Of a stretch of 6,754 bases of DNA, positions 1-6,072 are shown piece by piece. The stretch covers positions 1 through 6,754 of the forward strand of contig JAUZFY010000081.1 in the NCBI GenBank assembly GCA_030840185.1. Reading direction: 5' to 3'. The DNA comes from Microbacteriaceae bacterium (GTDB lineage: Bacteria; Actinomycetota; Actinomycetes; Actinomycetales; Microbacteriaceae). The position numbers and the translations under genes are program-made. The stretch's first letter is position 1. Each line of letters opens with the position of its first letter. Below the pieces are notes generated by a model. It was not told the DNA's origin and searched no databases. It saw only the letters and a program-made list of their open reading frames with translations.

Positions 1-849
1 TTCGAGAGCGCGCCACGGCAAGGACTTCCACTCCCCCAGCACGAAGATGAGCACGACGGTGAGGATCGCGATCGTGGGGCCGCCGACCACGTAAATCCAC
101 ACGGTGTTCTTTGCGTTGGGGTACAACGACAAGGCCGCGAGGAGTACTGCCACCGCAACCATCATGGGCATCCGGAAACGGGATGCTGCATGCAACAGCG
201 CGACGACTCGGTCACGGTAGACCGCGGCGGCAGCTCCGACCACGAGCGAGCTGGCCCAGGTGGTTGGAAGGATGTAGACGGTGGCCGGGTCGTATGCGAA
301 TACACCCACCGATACCGAGGAGGCAACAATCAGACCGGCGAGTGCGATGACGATCGTCCTGCCAACGACCCGGCGCCGAGTGGCGAAAACGAGAATGGCC
401 GGCCAGAACAGGTAGAACTGCTCTTCGACGGCGAGGGTCCAGAGCGTGTTGATGGCCGGCGATGTAGCAAACGGCAGCGGAAAGTCACGCAGGTACAGCA
501 ATGCCGCCGCGATCGTCAGTGGGACGGTGGAGCGATCCCCGAGCGGATTGAACACCGACTCGACGATGGCGAAGACGACGAGCATCAGTGCGAGGGCCGG
601 CACGAGGCGGATGGCCCGCATGAGGGCGAACCGCGAGAACGATACCCTGCCTGTCGTCGCGAGCTCCCGCTGGAGCAGCGAGGTGATGAGATAACCGCTG
701 AGCGTGAAAAACATGACAACGCCAACGATTCCCGCTCCCGCAAACACGGAGGGCCAAGAATGGCGCAAAAGGACAAGTGCGATCGCGATCCCTCGGATTA
801 CATCCAGGCCGGGAAGCCTCGGGGTCGTCGCGCTGACAGAGATAGCCAC
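1..849 (-). CDS. Acyltransferase-3 (OafA/YrhL-like) membrane protein, 3' end beyond window
   Basis: This is a polytopic membrane acyltransferase, probably moving an acyl group (often acetyl) onto a surface or extracytoplasmic sugar. The 283 visible codons have no stop, and the gene runs off the left edge. Seen: LDVIRGIAIALVLLRH at residues 15-30 with the family's N-terminal histidine (H30), GVVMFFTLSGYLIT at 43-56, an R-rich stretch with RAIRLVPAL near 77-86, and TLWTLAVEEQFYLFWP at 135-150. Further hydrophobic segments follow to the edge. The family motif usually reads HxWSLxVEEQFY; here the His is Thr135 and the Ser is Thr138, which may be tolerated variation. The GTG at 849 is the only in-frame start after the TAG at 871-873, and its ribosome binding site is weak. 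It follows the fused transferase by 34 bases, so translation is probably operon-dependent. Full-length members are about 350-400 residues, or 600-700 with an SGNH domain. The family is secure; the substrate is unknown. Confidence 0.9.
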   Translation of the reverse strand, partial: MAISVSATTPRLPGLDVIRGIAIALVLLRHSWPSVFAGAGIVGVVMFFTLSGYLITSLLQRELATTGRVSFSRFALMRAIRLVPALALMLVVFAIVESVFNPLGDRSTVPLTIAAALLYLRDFPLPFATSPAINTLWTLAVEEQFYLFWPAILVFATRRRVVGRTIVIALAGLIVASSVSVGVFAYDPATVYILPTTWASSLVVGAAAAVYRDRVVALLHAASRFRMPMMVAVAVLLAALSLYPNAKNTVWIYVVGGPTIAILTVVLIFVLGEWKSLPWRALE

Positions 850-883
850 TTCACCACGCTCACAGAGCCGCTATGAGAAAGCG

Positions 884-3343
884 CTAAGGCAAGCGTCCGC
901 CTGTTCCGGATGTCGCAACATCGAACTCCAGAATCGCCTCTCGGGCGTATTCCTCCACGTCCACGTGCGGCCGGCCAACCGCTCCGCTCAGAAACGCTCT
1001 CATGCCTTCGGCAAGGGCGTCATCCGTTTGGTCGACGATGAGCGCCGAACCGACCGGGAGCGCGTCAGCGACGGTGCTGAACGCGACGGTCACGATGGGA
1101 AGCCCGAGCAGCGCCGCCTCCATGAGCACCATCGGTTGCCCCTCGTAGTCGCTCGAGAGGACGAAGCAGTCGGCGGCGCCAAGAAGCGGAAACGGATTCT
1201 CAAGGGGCCCCACCAGGTAAGCGCTGTCCGTGATCCCCAACTCGTCAATGAGGCGTTCAAGCGCGACACGAAGCGGGCCGTATCCGATCAGAAGCAGGCG
1301 CGTCGCGGGACTCTCGCTGTGCACTGTTGCGAATGCCCGTATCAGCCTCGACTGGTTCTTTTCGGTCGAGAACCGCCCGAGCGTCACGAACCACGTCGTT
1401 TCGGTGCCGTGGGCGAGGTCAGACAGCCATTTCGGTCGAGGGTCGCCGACGCTCTCGACCACGCTATGTTGGGCGGCTTCGACAATTGGCAGCGGATCGA
1501 TGACGTTTCGTGCGGAGACAAAGCGTTCAGGTTCGATCCCCAAACGCTCCGCCAATGTGAGCTGATTGAGCCTCGCGAGCGAGGGCGAGACCGAGACCAG
1601 CGCGTCGAACTCCCGATATCGGCCGAACACCGCGCCAAGTGAGCGCTTCAAGCGCTCCCGACCCCGGATCAGACGGTGCCTCTCTCGATCCATCTGATTG
1701 TGCATCCAGATGGATCGCCGCGCATCGGGACCGTGCAGAAGCATTGTCGCCCAGAACGGACCGTACCCGTCGAAATCGATAACCCTGTCGAATGTCGTCG
1801 CGCCGAAGCATCGGCGCCATTCGTTATCCCACATGCGCCGTTGGCTGGTGGATTCAGTGTGCACCACGTCTCGCCCGCTGATCTCCGCGAAACGTCGGTA
1901 CAAGCGATCGAACAGCGTGCCATTCATCCCGCCAGCTCGATGAAACTGCCGCACTCGCGGATCGATTTTCCGTTGATTGTCACGCTGCTGCGCGTTCGAC
2001 GGGCGGTTGAATACCACGGAGACATCGAAGGCGCGGTGGTCTATCGCTCGAAGGAGGTTCAGAGCGGAGCTTGTTATTCCATTCGTATTCATGCTGCCAA
2101 GGTGAAGAAGCAGCGACGTCCTGGAGTCGCGCTCAAAGGCGACAGACTTGTGGGCGTCGACTATGCCGCGGAAAACGGTGTCAATGACCCGACCGGCCGC
2201 ATGGCCATCGTCCCCCGGCAAGAAACGCTGCTTCCATTCGGCCCGCCGGCGCTGTCCGGCCAGGTCCGAATCGGCCCCCACTATTGCGGTGGCGACCTGC
2301 TCAACAGACGTGCTTACGGCACCCGGTAGCTCCTCGGCGGCGAAGTACGCACCGCGCTGATCCAGGTATGCATCCGTCTCCTGTGGCCGATAGAACACGA
2401 TCGGTCGATCGGAGGCGAGAAAGTCGAAGAATATGGATGAAAAGTCGGTGATCAGCACATCGGTGCACCCGAGCACTGTGTTGGTGGGGATGTCGTTGGA
2501 GAGTAAGCGGGTGAAACCGCGCTCGACAATCCCCTGGCCGATGATCTGGTGGGGCTTCAGAAGAACCACATACTCCGTGTCGCCGAGCTTTGCCTGCAAC
2601 TCATCGACCGTTCGCATCAGCTGAAGGAGGTTCTTTTCTGGGGCCGAGAACGACGGGCCGGTCCACGTCGGCGCGTACAACACGATCTTCCTGCCCCGCA
2701 GGTCCATTCCCGCCCGCTCAAGCAGCTCACGAGCGGCGGACCGCTCGTCCGCTGTCATGAACTGCCTGTCGACTCGGGGATAGCCCGCCTCGATAACGGT
2801 CCCGCCGAAGGCACCGCCCAATTTATAGCCCAACTCATACATCTGCTTCGTCATGAACGGACTCTGCGAGAGCAAGTAGTCGGCCGAGACGAAATTGCGA
2901 AGGGTGTTCGCGGACTCTGCCGCGCCGTTGGGCATGTCGTAACCCATGCGTTTCAGCGGAGTGCCGTGCCACGTGTTGAGGTATATCTGCTCGGGCCGTT
3001 TGACGAACTCGGGCGGGAACGTCGCATTGTTCACGAGGTATCCGCTCGTCGCGAGTGCTCGAAAGTACCCGAGCGATCGGTAGCGAACGGTGCGAACCCG
3101 TGGGCTCTTCTGGGGCGTTCGTGCGTGCCCATTGACCACCCAGATGTGCCGAAGATGAGCCAGATCGGAGCTCCGCATCAGCTCCCTGAAGAGGGCCTCC
3201 GGGTTGCAAAGCTGACCGTTTCCGGCAAACGATTCGTAGAGCACCGTGTTCGATCGCACGGGCATTCGCAACAGCACCGCCTGAGCATGCGCCATCCAGG
3301 CGTGCCAGAAGAACGCCAGGATGCGCCGCACTCGTCCTCTCAT
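884..3343 (-). CDS. Fused CDP-glycerol glycerophosphotransferase (TagB/TagF-like) and GT4 glycosyltransferase
   Basis: This 819-residue protein has two catalytic domains and no obvious transmembrane segment. It probably acts at the cytoplasmic membrane face on a lipid-linked polymer. Residues about 30-395 match the TagB/TagF glycerophosphotransferase fold: YLNTWHGTPLKRMGYD at 121-136 (H126), GYPRVD at 187-192, VLYAPTW at 221-227, LLKPH at 261-265 (H265) and DVLITDFSSIFFDF at 295-308. In characterised TagF enzymes, conserved histidines in this domain are needed to transfer glycerol-phosphate from CDP-glycerol. Residues about 408-810 are a GT-B, GT4-type domain: TLGRFSTEKNQ at 654-664, LLLIGYGP at 683-690, VGPLENPFPLL at 711-721, and an EX7E motif (E734 to E742, EGQPMVLME). 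Both domains look catalytically intact. The joint lies near residues 396-408. The ATG at 3343 has GAGAGG three bases upstream, a short spacing; GTG at codon 5 has a similar upstream sequence and is an alternative start. The donor could be another CDP-polyol, and the GT4 sugar is unknown. Confidence 0.93.
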   Translation of the reverse strand: MRGRVRRILAFFWHAWMAHAQAVLLRMPVRSNTVLYESFAGNGQLCNPEALFRELMRSSDLAHLRHIWVVNGHARTPQKSPRVRTVRYRSLGYFRALATSGYLVNNATFPPEFVKRPEQIYLNTWHGTPLKRMGYDMPNGAAESANTLRNFVSADYLLSQSPFMTKQMYELGYKLGGAFGGTVIEAGYPRVDRQFMTADERSAARELLERAGMDLRGRKIVLYAPTWTGPSFSAPEKNLLQLMRTVDELQAKLGDTEYVVLLKPHQIIGQGIVERGFTRLLSNDIPTNTVLGCTDVLITDFSSIFFDFLASDRPIVFYRPQETDAYLDQRGAYFAAEELPGAVSTSVEQVATAIVGADSDLAGQRRRAEWKQRFLPGDDGHAAGRVIDTVFRGIVDAHKSVAFERDSRTSLLLHLGSMNTNGITSSALNLLRAIDHRAFDVSVVFNRPSNAQQRDNQRKIDPRVRQFHRAGGMNGTLFDRLYRRFAEISGRDVVHTESTSQRRMWDNEWRRCFGATTFDRVIDFDGYGPFWATMLLHGPDARRSIWMHNQMDRERHRLIRGRERLKRSLGAVFGRYREFDALVSVSPSLARLNQLTLAERLGIEPERFVSARNVIDPLPIVEAAQHSVVESVGDPRPKWLSDLAHGTETTWFVTLGRFSTEKNQSRLIRAFATVHSESPATRLLLIGYGPLRVALERLIDELGITDSAYLVGPLENPFPLLGAADCFVLSSDYEGQPMVLMEAALLGLPIVTVAFSTVADALPVGSALIVDQTDDALAEGMRAFLSGAVGRPHVDVEEYAREAILEFDVATSGTGGRLP

Positions 3344-3346
3344 CGT

Positions 3347-3352
3347 CCTCTC
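3347..3352 (-). promoter_or_regulatory. Shine-Dalgarno site of the fused transferase gene
   Basis: The minus strand reads GAGAGG, then three bases, then ATG. The element GAGAGGACGA is repeated directly just inside the gene, ahead of the GTG at codon 5. The exact start is therefore ambiguous by four codons. Confidence 0.5.
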
Positions 3353-3373
3353 ACCGTAGCGTCCGGTGGAGGC

Positions 3374-4078
3374 TCAGCCGAACCGTCTGAGCAGGATGGG
3401 CGACACCCACCGGTTCCAGAGCGATAGAAATGCGATGACCGCGGCCGTCGTGTAGACGAGAGCCGCTATGACGTCGCTGGGATAGTGGGCCCCGACGTAG
3501 AGGCGCGAGAACGCGACTCCGAGCAGCACTAGCACTACGAGCGGAACGAGCCAGCGTCGCGTTCGCGTGCCACGGAACAGAAAGATGAATCCGACACCGA
3601 GCGCCGTCGCGGCACAGGTGTGACCACTCGGGAAGCTGGCGAAATTGACCTCGCGAACCAGCGGATGGGCCAGGAGGTGGTAATCCGGTCTCGCGCGGTG
3701 GGCGATCAGCTTTACCGCCTCCGAACTCAGCCAACCGCCGAGAACCGCAAGCGCGAAAGTAATACCGATCGTCCAGCTGCGCTTGACGATCAACACGACG
3801 GCGCTCACGAGCAGGATGAACACGACCCCCTGGAGCGGTGAAAACAGCCACTCGATCATCAGCGCGACGCTGTCGAAGAAGCCAACATGGTGAAGGCTGA
3901 TCGCCTGGTCGATCGGTAGCTCGAGCCGGGTCATGGCGCTTGAGCGGGAGATCACGAATCCGAGGCCGATTACGGCCGCAACCACGATCAGACTGACCAG
4001 AGTGGTCGGCCGGAATCTCTTCATCGGGGCCAGGATGCCGGTTGCGCGCTTCGTCTCGGAACTGACGTCGACTGACAT
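3374..4078 (-). CDS. PAP2-superfamily membrane phosphatase
   Basis: This is an integral membrane phosphatase of the PAP2 (type 2 phosphatidic acid phosphatase) superfamily, likely removing phosphate from a lipid phosphate or polyprenyl diphosphate on the outer membrane face. With the ATG at 4078 it has 234 residues, usual for bacterial members. The three signature motifs are complete: KLIAHRARP (KX6RP; K123, R130-P131), FPSGH at 149-153 and SRLYVGAH (SRX5H; S191, R192, H198), followed by YPSD. About five to six hydrophobic segments surround them. An in-frame GTG at 4084 would add two residues, but its GAGGAG lies only three bases away. The ATG sits nine bases from that site and is preferred. 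The stop is 30 bases before the fused transferase start, which suggests co-transcription. The context favours recycling of a polyprenyl carrier for surface-polymer synthesis, but phosphatidate or phosphatidylglycerophosphate are also possible substrates. No gene symbol is justified. Confidence 0.93.
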   Translation of the reverse strand: MSVDVSSETKRATGILAPMKRFRPTTLVSLIVVAAVIGLGFVISRSSAMTRLELPIDQAISLHHVGFFDSVALMIEWLFSPLQGVVFILLVSAVVLIVKRSWTIGITFALAVLGGWLSSEAVKLIAHRARPDYHLLAHPLVREVNFASFPSGHTCAATALGVGFIFLFRGTRTRRWLVPLVVLVLLGVAFSRLYVGAHYPSDVIAALVYTTAAVIAFLSLWNRWVSPILLRRFG

Positions 4079-4087
4079 GGGCACATT

Positions 4088-4093
4088 CTCCTC
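4088..4093 (-). promoter_or_regulatory. Shine-Dalgarno site deciding the PAP2 start
   Basis: The minus strand reads GAGGAG, followed by AAT-GTG-CCC-ATG. The GTG is three bases away and the ATG nine bases away. This favours the ATG at 4078 over the longer GTG reading. Confidence 0.6.
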
Positions 4094-4110
4094 AGGGCAT
4101 AGAAACTATC

Positions 4111-4133
4111 GGTGACGAGCGTGAAGCGTCGCC
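4111..4133 (-). repeat. Imperfect inverted repeat in the DUF2079-PAP2 gap
   Basis: The arms GGTGACG (4111-4117) and CGTCGCC (4127-4133) pair at six of seven positions around a nine-base loop. The repeat lies upstream of the PAP2 ribosome binding site in a 124-base gap (4079-4202). No T-run follows on the minus strand, so it does not look like a terminator for the DUF2079 gene. It could be an operator or leader hairpin, or chance. I see no convincing -35/-10 pair in this gap. Confidence 0.3.
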
Positions 4134-4202
4134 TCTAACCTTCTCCAAAGAAACCAACAATCGCGCACACAGAATCGGCGCTCGTCGGCCGGATATGGGC
4201 TC

Positions 4203-5603
4203 TCAACCGGCGGTGCGCGCGAGCAGGGTTATGTTGTTTTGGCTGAACGCGACCCGATAGCCGTGTGCTTCGGCAGACAATAGGTCGCTCTGCTCACGCG
4301 CACGGGTCACGACGAAGTGGCGGGTCGAATTCGCATCGACCACAATCCACTGGGGGCGAACGGAAGCAAGAGGACGCAACCCGAAGAGGGTCACCGAGGC
4401 GCGACTTGTCAGTTGTGGGATGAGATTGTCTGACGCGGACACGGTCGCGCCGTCGGGAATTCTCGACAGCGCATTGGTGATTGCTGCAGTCTCGGGATTG
4501 GGTTGCCAAAACTTCGCCGTGGCGAATTGCGCGAAGGAGTGCGATGGCAGCAACGCCGCAGCGAAGAGCACGGCCACGCCAAGAGACGCGGGCACGATCC
4601 ACCGTGACGATTGGCGATTCCGCTTGCGAATCCTGATCACGCCATCGACCATCGCGGCCACCATTATCGGCATGAGGACCGCGCTGTAGTGGTAGACAGT
4701 GCCCCAGTAGTTCGCATCGTCGCTGGCGAAACGCCACGCCAGCGTTGGCAGTGCAACGAGGACCATCGGGGATCGCAGGGCGACGAGCCCCGAGACAGCG
4801 ATCGTGAGCGCGAGGGTCACCAGTTTCTCGCCTGCGGACATGCCGAGGACTTCGAGCACCGGGTGGTGCGAGAGCTTCGCCCAATAGTCGTACCCGCCTG
4901 ACGCATTGACTGCCGGAAGGATCACCAGCATCTCGAGCGCCGTTGCGGCGGCGCCCGCGACCGCAACCGCAATGCCCAGGCGTCGCGCCCCGCGCAGGGC
5001 GATCAGCACCCCGATCACGGCCACGACGGACAGACCGAGATCCTCCTTCACGAGCACGAGAGGGAGCGCCCAGGCTGCCGCCGCACGCAGCCTCTGCTGG
5101 CCAAGTGCGCTCAGTGAGAAGGCGATGAGGGGCACGGCGAATGCGATCTCATGAAAGTCGAATCCGACCGCCGACGCGATACCGAACGACAGGCCGTACA
5201 CCAGTCCCACGATCACGGCGGGGCCACGACCGAGACTCGTGCGGGCCCAGGAGACGAGCGGCCACGCCGCGACGGCGAACAGCACTGCCTGTGCGACAAG
5301 GAGGGTGATGGCCGTCGGCGCGAGCGCATAAAAGGGCGCGAGCAGCACAAGGATCGGATGGAAATGGTCCCCGAGTAGATTGAAGCCCGGGCCCTTAAGG
5401 ATCACGATCGGTGGCTTCAGCTCCGAGTAGTTGCGGATCGCTTGCACGAAGATCCCGAGATCCCACCCACCAGTGTGGAAGGTCAATTGCCGCTCGACCG
5501 CAAACGTCGAATAGAAGACGGCCAGTCCCACGACGAAGACAAGGGCGATGCGGTTGCGGCGGATCGCCCTCGCGACCCCGAGAACCATGGATGACGCTGG
5601 CAT
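4203..5603 (-). CDS. DUF2079 family polytopic membrane protein (possible GT-C-like transferase)
   Basis: The start chosen here gives 466 residues with about nine to eleven hydrophobic segments. The sequence fits the DUF2079 family of actinobacterial and archaeal membrane proteins: GGWDLGIFVQ at 45-54 in the first extracytoplasmic region (D48), GDHFHPIL at 78-85, FDFHE at 148-152, VKEDLGLS at 185-192, YWGTVYHYS at 299-307, and VSASDNLIPQLTSR at 388-401 in a C-terminal soluble tail. An acidic residue in the first external loop resembles GT-C glycosyltransferases, which use polyprenyl-phosphate sugars. That link is inference, and the family has no settled biochemical role. The reading frame stays open to 5834, but the extra N-terminal stretch is Arg/Ser-rich, not conserved-looking and crosses inverted repeats, so I exclude it. 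ATG at 5603, TTG at 5618 (GGGAG nine bases upstream) and ATG at 5588 are all possible starts. It lies 124 bases upstream of the PAP2 gene. Confidence 0.85.
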   Translation of the reverse strand: MPASSMVLGVARAIRRNRIALVFVVGLAVFYSTFAVERQLTFHTGGWDLGIFVQAIRNYSELKPPIVILKGPGFNLLGDHFHPILVLLAPFYALAPTAITLLVAQAVLFAVAAWPLVSWARTSLGRGPAVIVGLVYGLSFGIASAVGFDFHEIAFAVPLIAFSLSALGQQRLRAAAAWALPLVLVKEDLGLSVVAVIGVLIALRGARRLGIAVAVAGAAATALEMLVILPAVNASGGYDYWAKLSHHPVLEVLGMSAGEKLVTLALTIAVSGLVALRSPMVLVALPTLAWRFASDDANYWGTVYHYSAVLMPIMVAAMVDGVIRIRKRNRQSSRWIVPASLGVAVLFAAALLPSHSFAQFATAKFWQPNPETAAITNALSRIPDGATVSASDNLIPQLTSRASVTLFGLRPLASVRPQWIVVDANSTRHFVVTRAREQSDLLSAEAHGYRVAFSQNNITLLARTAG

Positions 5604-5642
5604 CCCTCGTCGAACCAAGTCTGCGCACTCCCATACTGACCT

Positions 5643-5661
5643 GTCCCAAGGCGGTTGGGAC
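5643..5661 (-). repeat. Perfect 7-bp stem-loop upstream of DUF2079
   Basis: The arms GTCCCAA (5643-5649) and TTGGGAC (5655-5661) are exact inverted repeats around a five-base loop. The element sits about 40 bases before the chosen start, so it would lie in the mRNA leader. No T-run follows. It could be an operator or a leader hairpin. Confidence 0.55.
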
Positions 5662-5669
5662 GACGGCCC

Positions 5670-5687
5670 CGAGCGACCGTTCGCTCG
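5670..5687 (-). repeat. Second perfect 7-bp stem-loop upstream of DUF2079
   Basis: The arms CGAGCGA (5670-5676) and TCGCTCG (5681-5687) are exact inverted repeats around the four-base loop CCGT. It lies eight bases from the neighbouring 7-bp stem-loop at 5643-5661. The bases between them can form alternative pairings, for example GGCC with GGCC. Two adjacent exact stems are more than I would expect casually, though GC-rich DNA yields many short stems. Confidence 0.5.
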
Positions 5688-5737
5688 AGGACTTTCATTG
5701 TGCCCGCGGGCCTGTCTCACAGTAGAGGGGCCCTTCT

Positions 5738-5752
5738 GTGTGAATGCCACAC
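5738..5752. repeat. GTGTG-N5-CACAC palindrome
   Basis: This is an exact interrupted palindrome of five-base arms with the spacer AATGC, a spacing typical of transcription-factor half-sites. It lies about 135 bases upstream of the DUF2079 start. A compact GCCCGCGGGC palindrome is at 5702-5711. There is no match to a named operator that I can defend. Confidence 0.3.
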
Positions 5753-5830
5753 TTGCCGACCGCGCCCTGCGAACACACACAGACTCGACTAGAGCCACGG
5801 ACAAGTTTTGTGGCGACCGCCCCGGCGAAT

Positions 5831-5905
5831 ACAAAAATGCAGGAAATTCACCACGAAAGGGACGCTTTCCGCCGAATGGTGCCGGTTGTGTGGTGAATCT
5901 CCTGC
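5831..5905 (-). repeat. 16-bp imperfect inverted repeat followed by a T-run (terminator-like or structured RNA)
   Basis: Left arm 5839-5854 (GCAGGAAATTCACCAC) and right arm 5890-5905 (GTGGTGAATCTCCTGC) pair at 15 of 16 positions, with a 35-base loop. Read on the minus strand, the stem is followed directly by ATTTTTGTATT (5838-5828), as in an intrinsic terminator. The loop is long for a terminator and contains its own GAAAG/CTTTC hairpin (5855-5869) and a small CCG/CGG pairing, so a branched fold is possible. Alternatives are a second terminator behind tRNA-Glu, the 3' end of an unannotated small RNA, or the remnant of a small mobile element. No target-site duplication is visible at its ends. 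Confidence 0.55.
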
Positions 5906-5912
5906 GTTCTCA

Positions 5913-5934
5913 GCGGCGCGGTGCGGATCGCCGC
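5913..5934 (-). repeat. 6-bp GC stem next to the 16-bp inverted repeat
   Basis: GCGGCG (5913-5918) and CGCCGC (5929-5934) are exact inverted repeats around a ten-base loop. In minus-strand order it comes eight bases before the 16-bp inverted repeat at 5839-5905, so the two could belong to one folded transcript. Taken alone it is weak, because GC-only stems of this length are common. Confidence 0.3.
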
Positions 5935-5960
5935 ATCTACGGGAGTGCACAGCAAGCGCA

Positions 5961-5983
5961 TCGGCGTCGGCGTCGGCGTCGGC
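5961..5983. repeat. Short tandem repeat, TCGGCG x 3.8
   Basis: Three perfect TCGGCG units plus TCGGC give 23 bases of microsatellite-like sequence in non-coding DNA. Such hexamer runs can vary in length by slippage. No gene or promoter element is close enough to suggest a role in phase variation. Confidence 0.6.
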
Positions 5984-6021
5984 AACACGTGAACGGAATT
6001 GGCGGAGGCCTGTCGGAGGCA

Positions 6022-6067
6022 CTAAACAAAGAGGTCCGGACCCCAGCAAACTACTGGGTTCCGGACC
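6022..6067 (-). terminator. Intrinsic terminator of tRNA-Glu
   Basis: On the minus strand GGTCCGGAACCCAG (6067-6054) and CTGGGGTCCGGACC (6046-6033) form a 14-position stem with one A-G mismatch and a seven-base loop. TCTTTGTTTAG follows directly. It begins five bases after the last tRNA base (6073), so it should end the tRNA transcript and largely insulate the DUF2079 region from it. Confidence 0.9.
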
Positions 6068-6072
6068 GGTTG

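Larger units (their letters stand above)
5604..6021. other. Gene-free, inverted-repeat-rich interval between the tRNA-Glu terminator and DUF2079
   Basis: I find no credible protein-coding gene in these 418 bases on either strand. The open frames present translate to Arg/Ala/Asp-rich low-complexity sequence without a good ribosome binding site. What the interval does hold, in minus-strand order, is a hexamer repeat, a 6-bp stem, a 16-bp imperfect inverted repeat followed by a T-run, a short palindrome, and two perfect 7-bp stem-loops close to the DUF2079 start. It should also contain the DUF2079 promoter, but I cannot place a convincing -35/-10 pair. Confidence 0.7.

Noticed and set aside
190..876. 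Plus-strand open frame of 228 codons, Asp/Arg/Glu-rich
   Set aside because: It is antisense to the acyltransferase-3 gene, whose motifs are unambiguous on the minus strand.
704..1642. Long plus-strand open frame (312 codons) antisense to the fused transferase
   Set aside because: It is the mirror frame of a high-GC gene. The product is Arg-rich with no family motif, whereas the minus strand carries clear TagF and GT4 motifs.
2549..3427. Plus-strand open frame of 292 codons
   Set aside because: It is antisense to the TagF-like domain and crosses the gene boundary into the PAP2 gene. There is no recognisable domain, and it is best explained by GC-driven lack of stops.
4085..4202. Promoter for the PAP2 operon (GATAGT or TAGAGG as -10)
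   Set aside because: No candidate -10 has a -35-like hexamer at an acceptable distance. A promoter may exist here but cannot be assigned from sequence alone.
5789..6049. Minus-strand open frame of 86 codons after the tRNA
   Set aside because: It contains the tRNA terminator and an Ala-Asp run from the hexamer repeat. No start signal or homology is recognisable.
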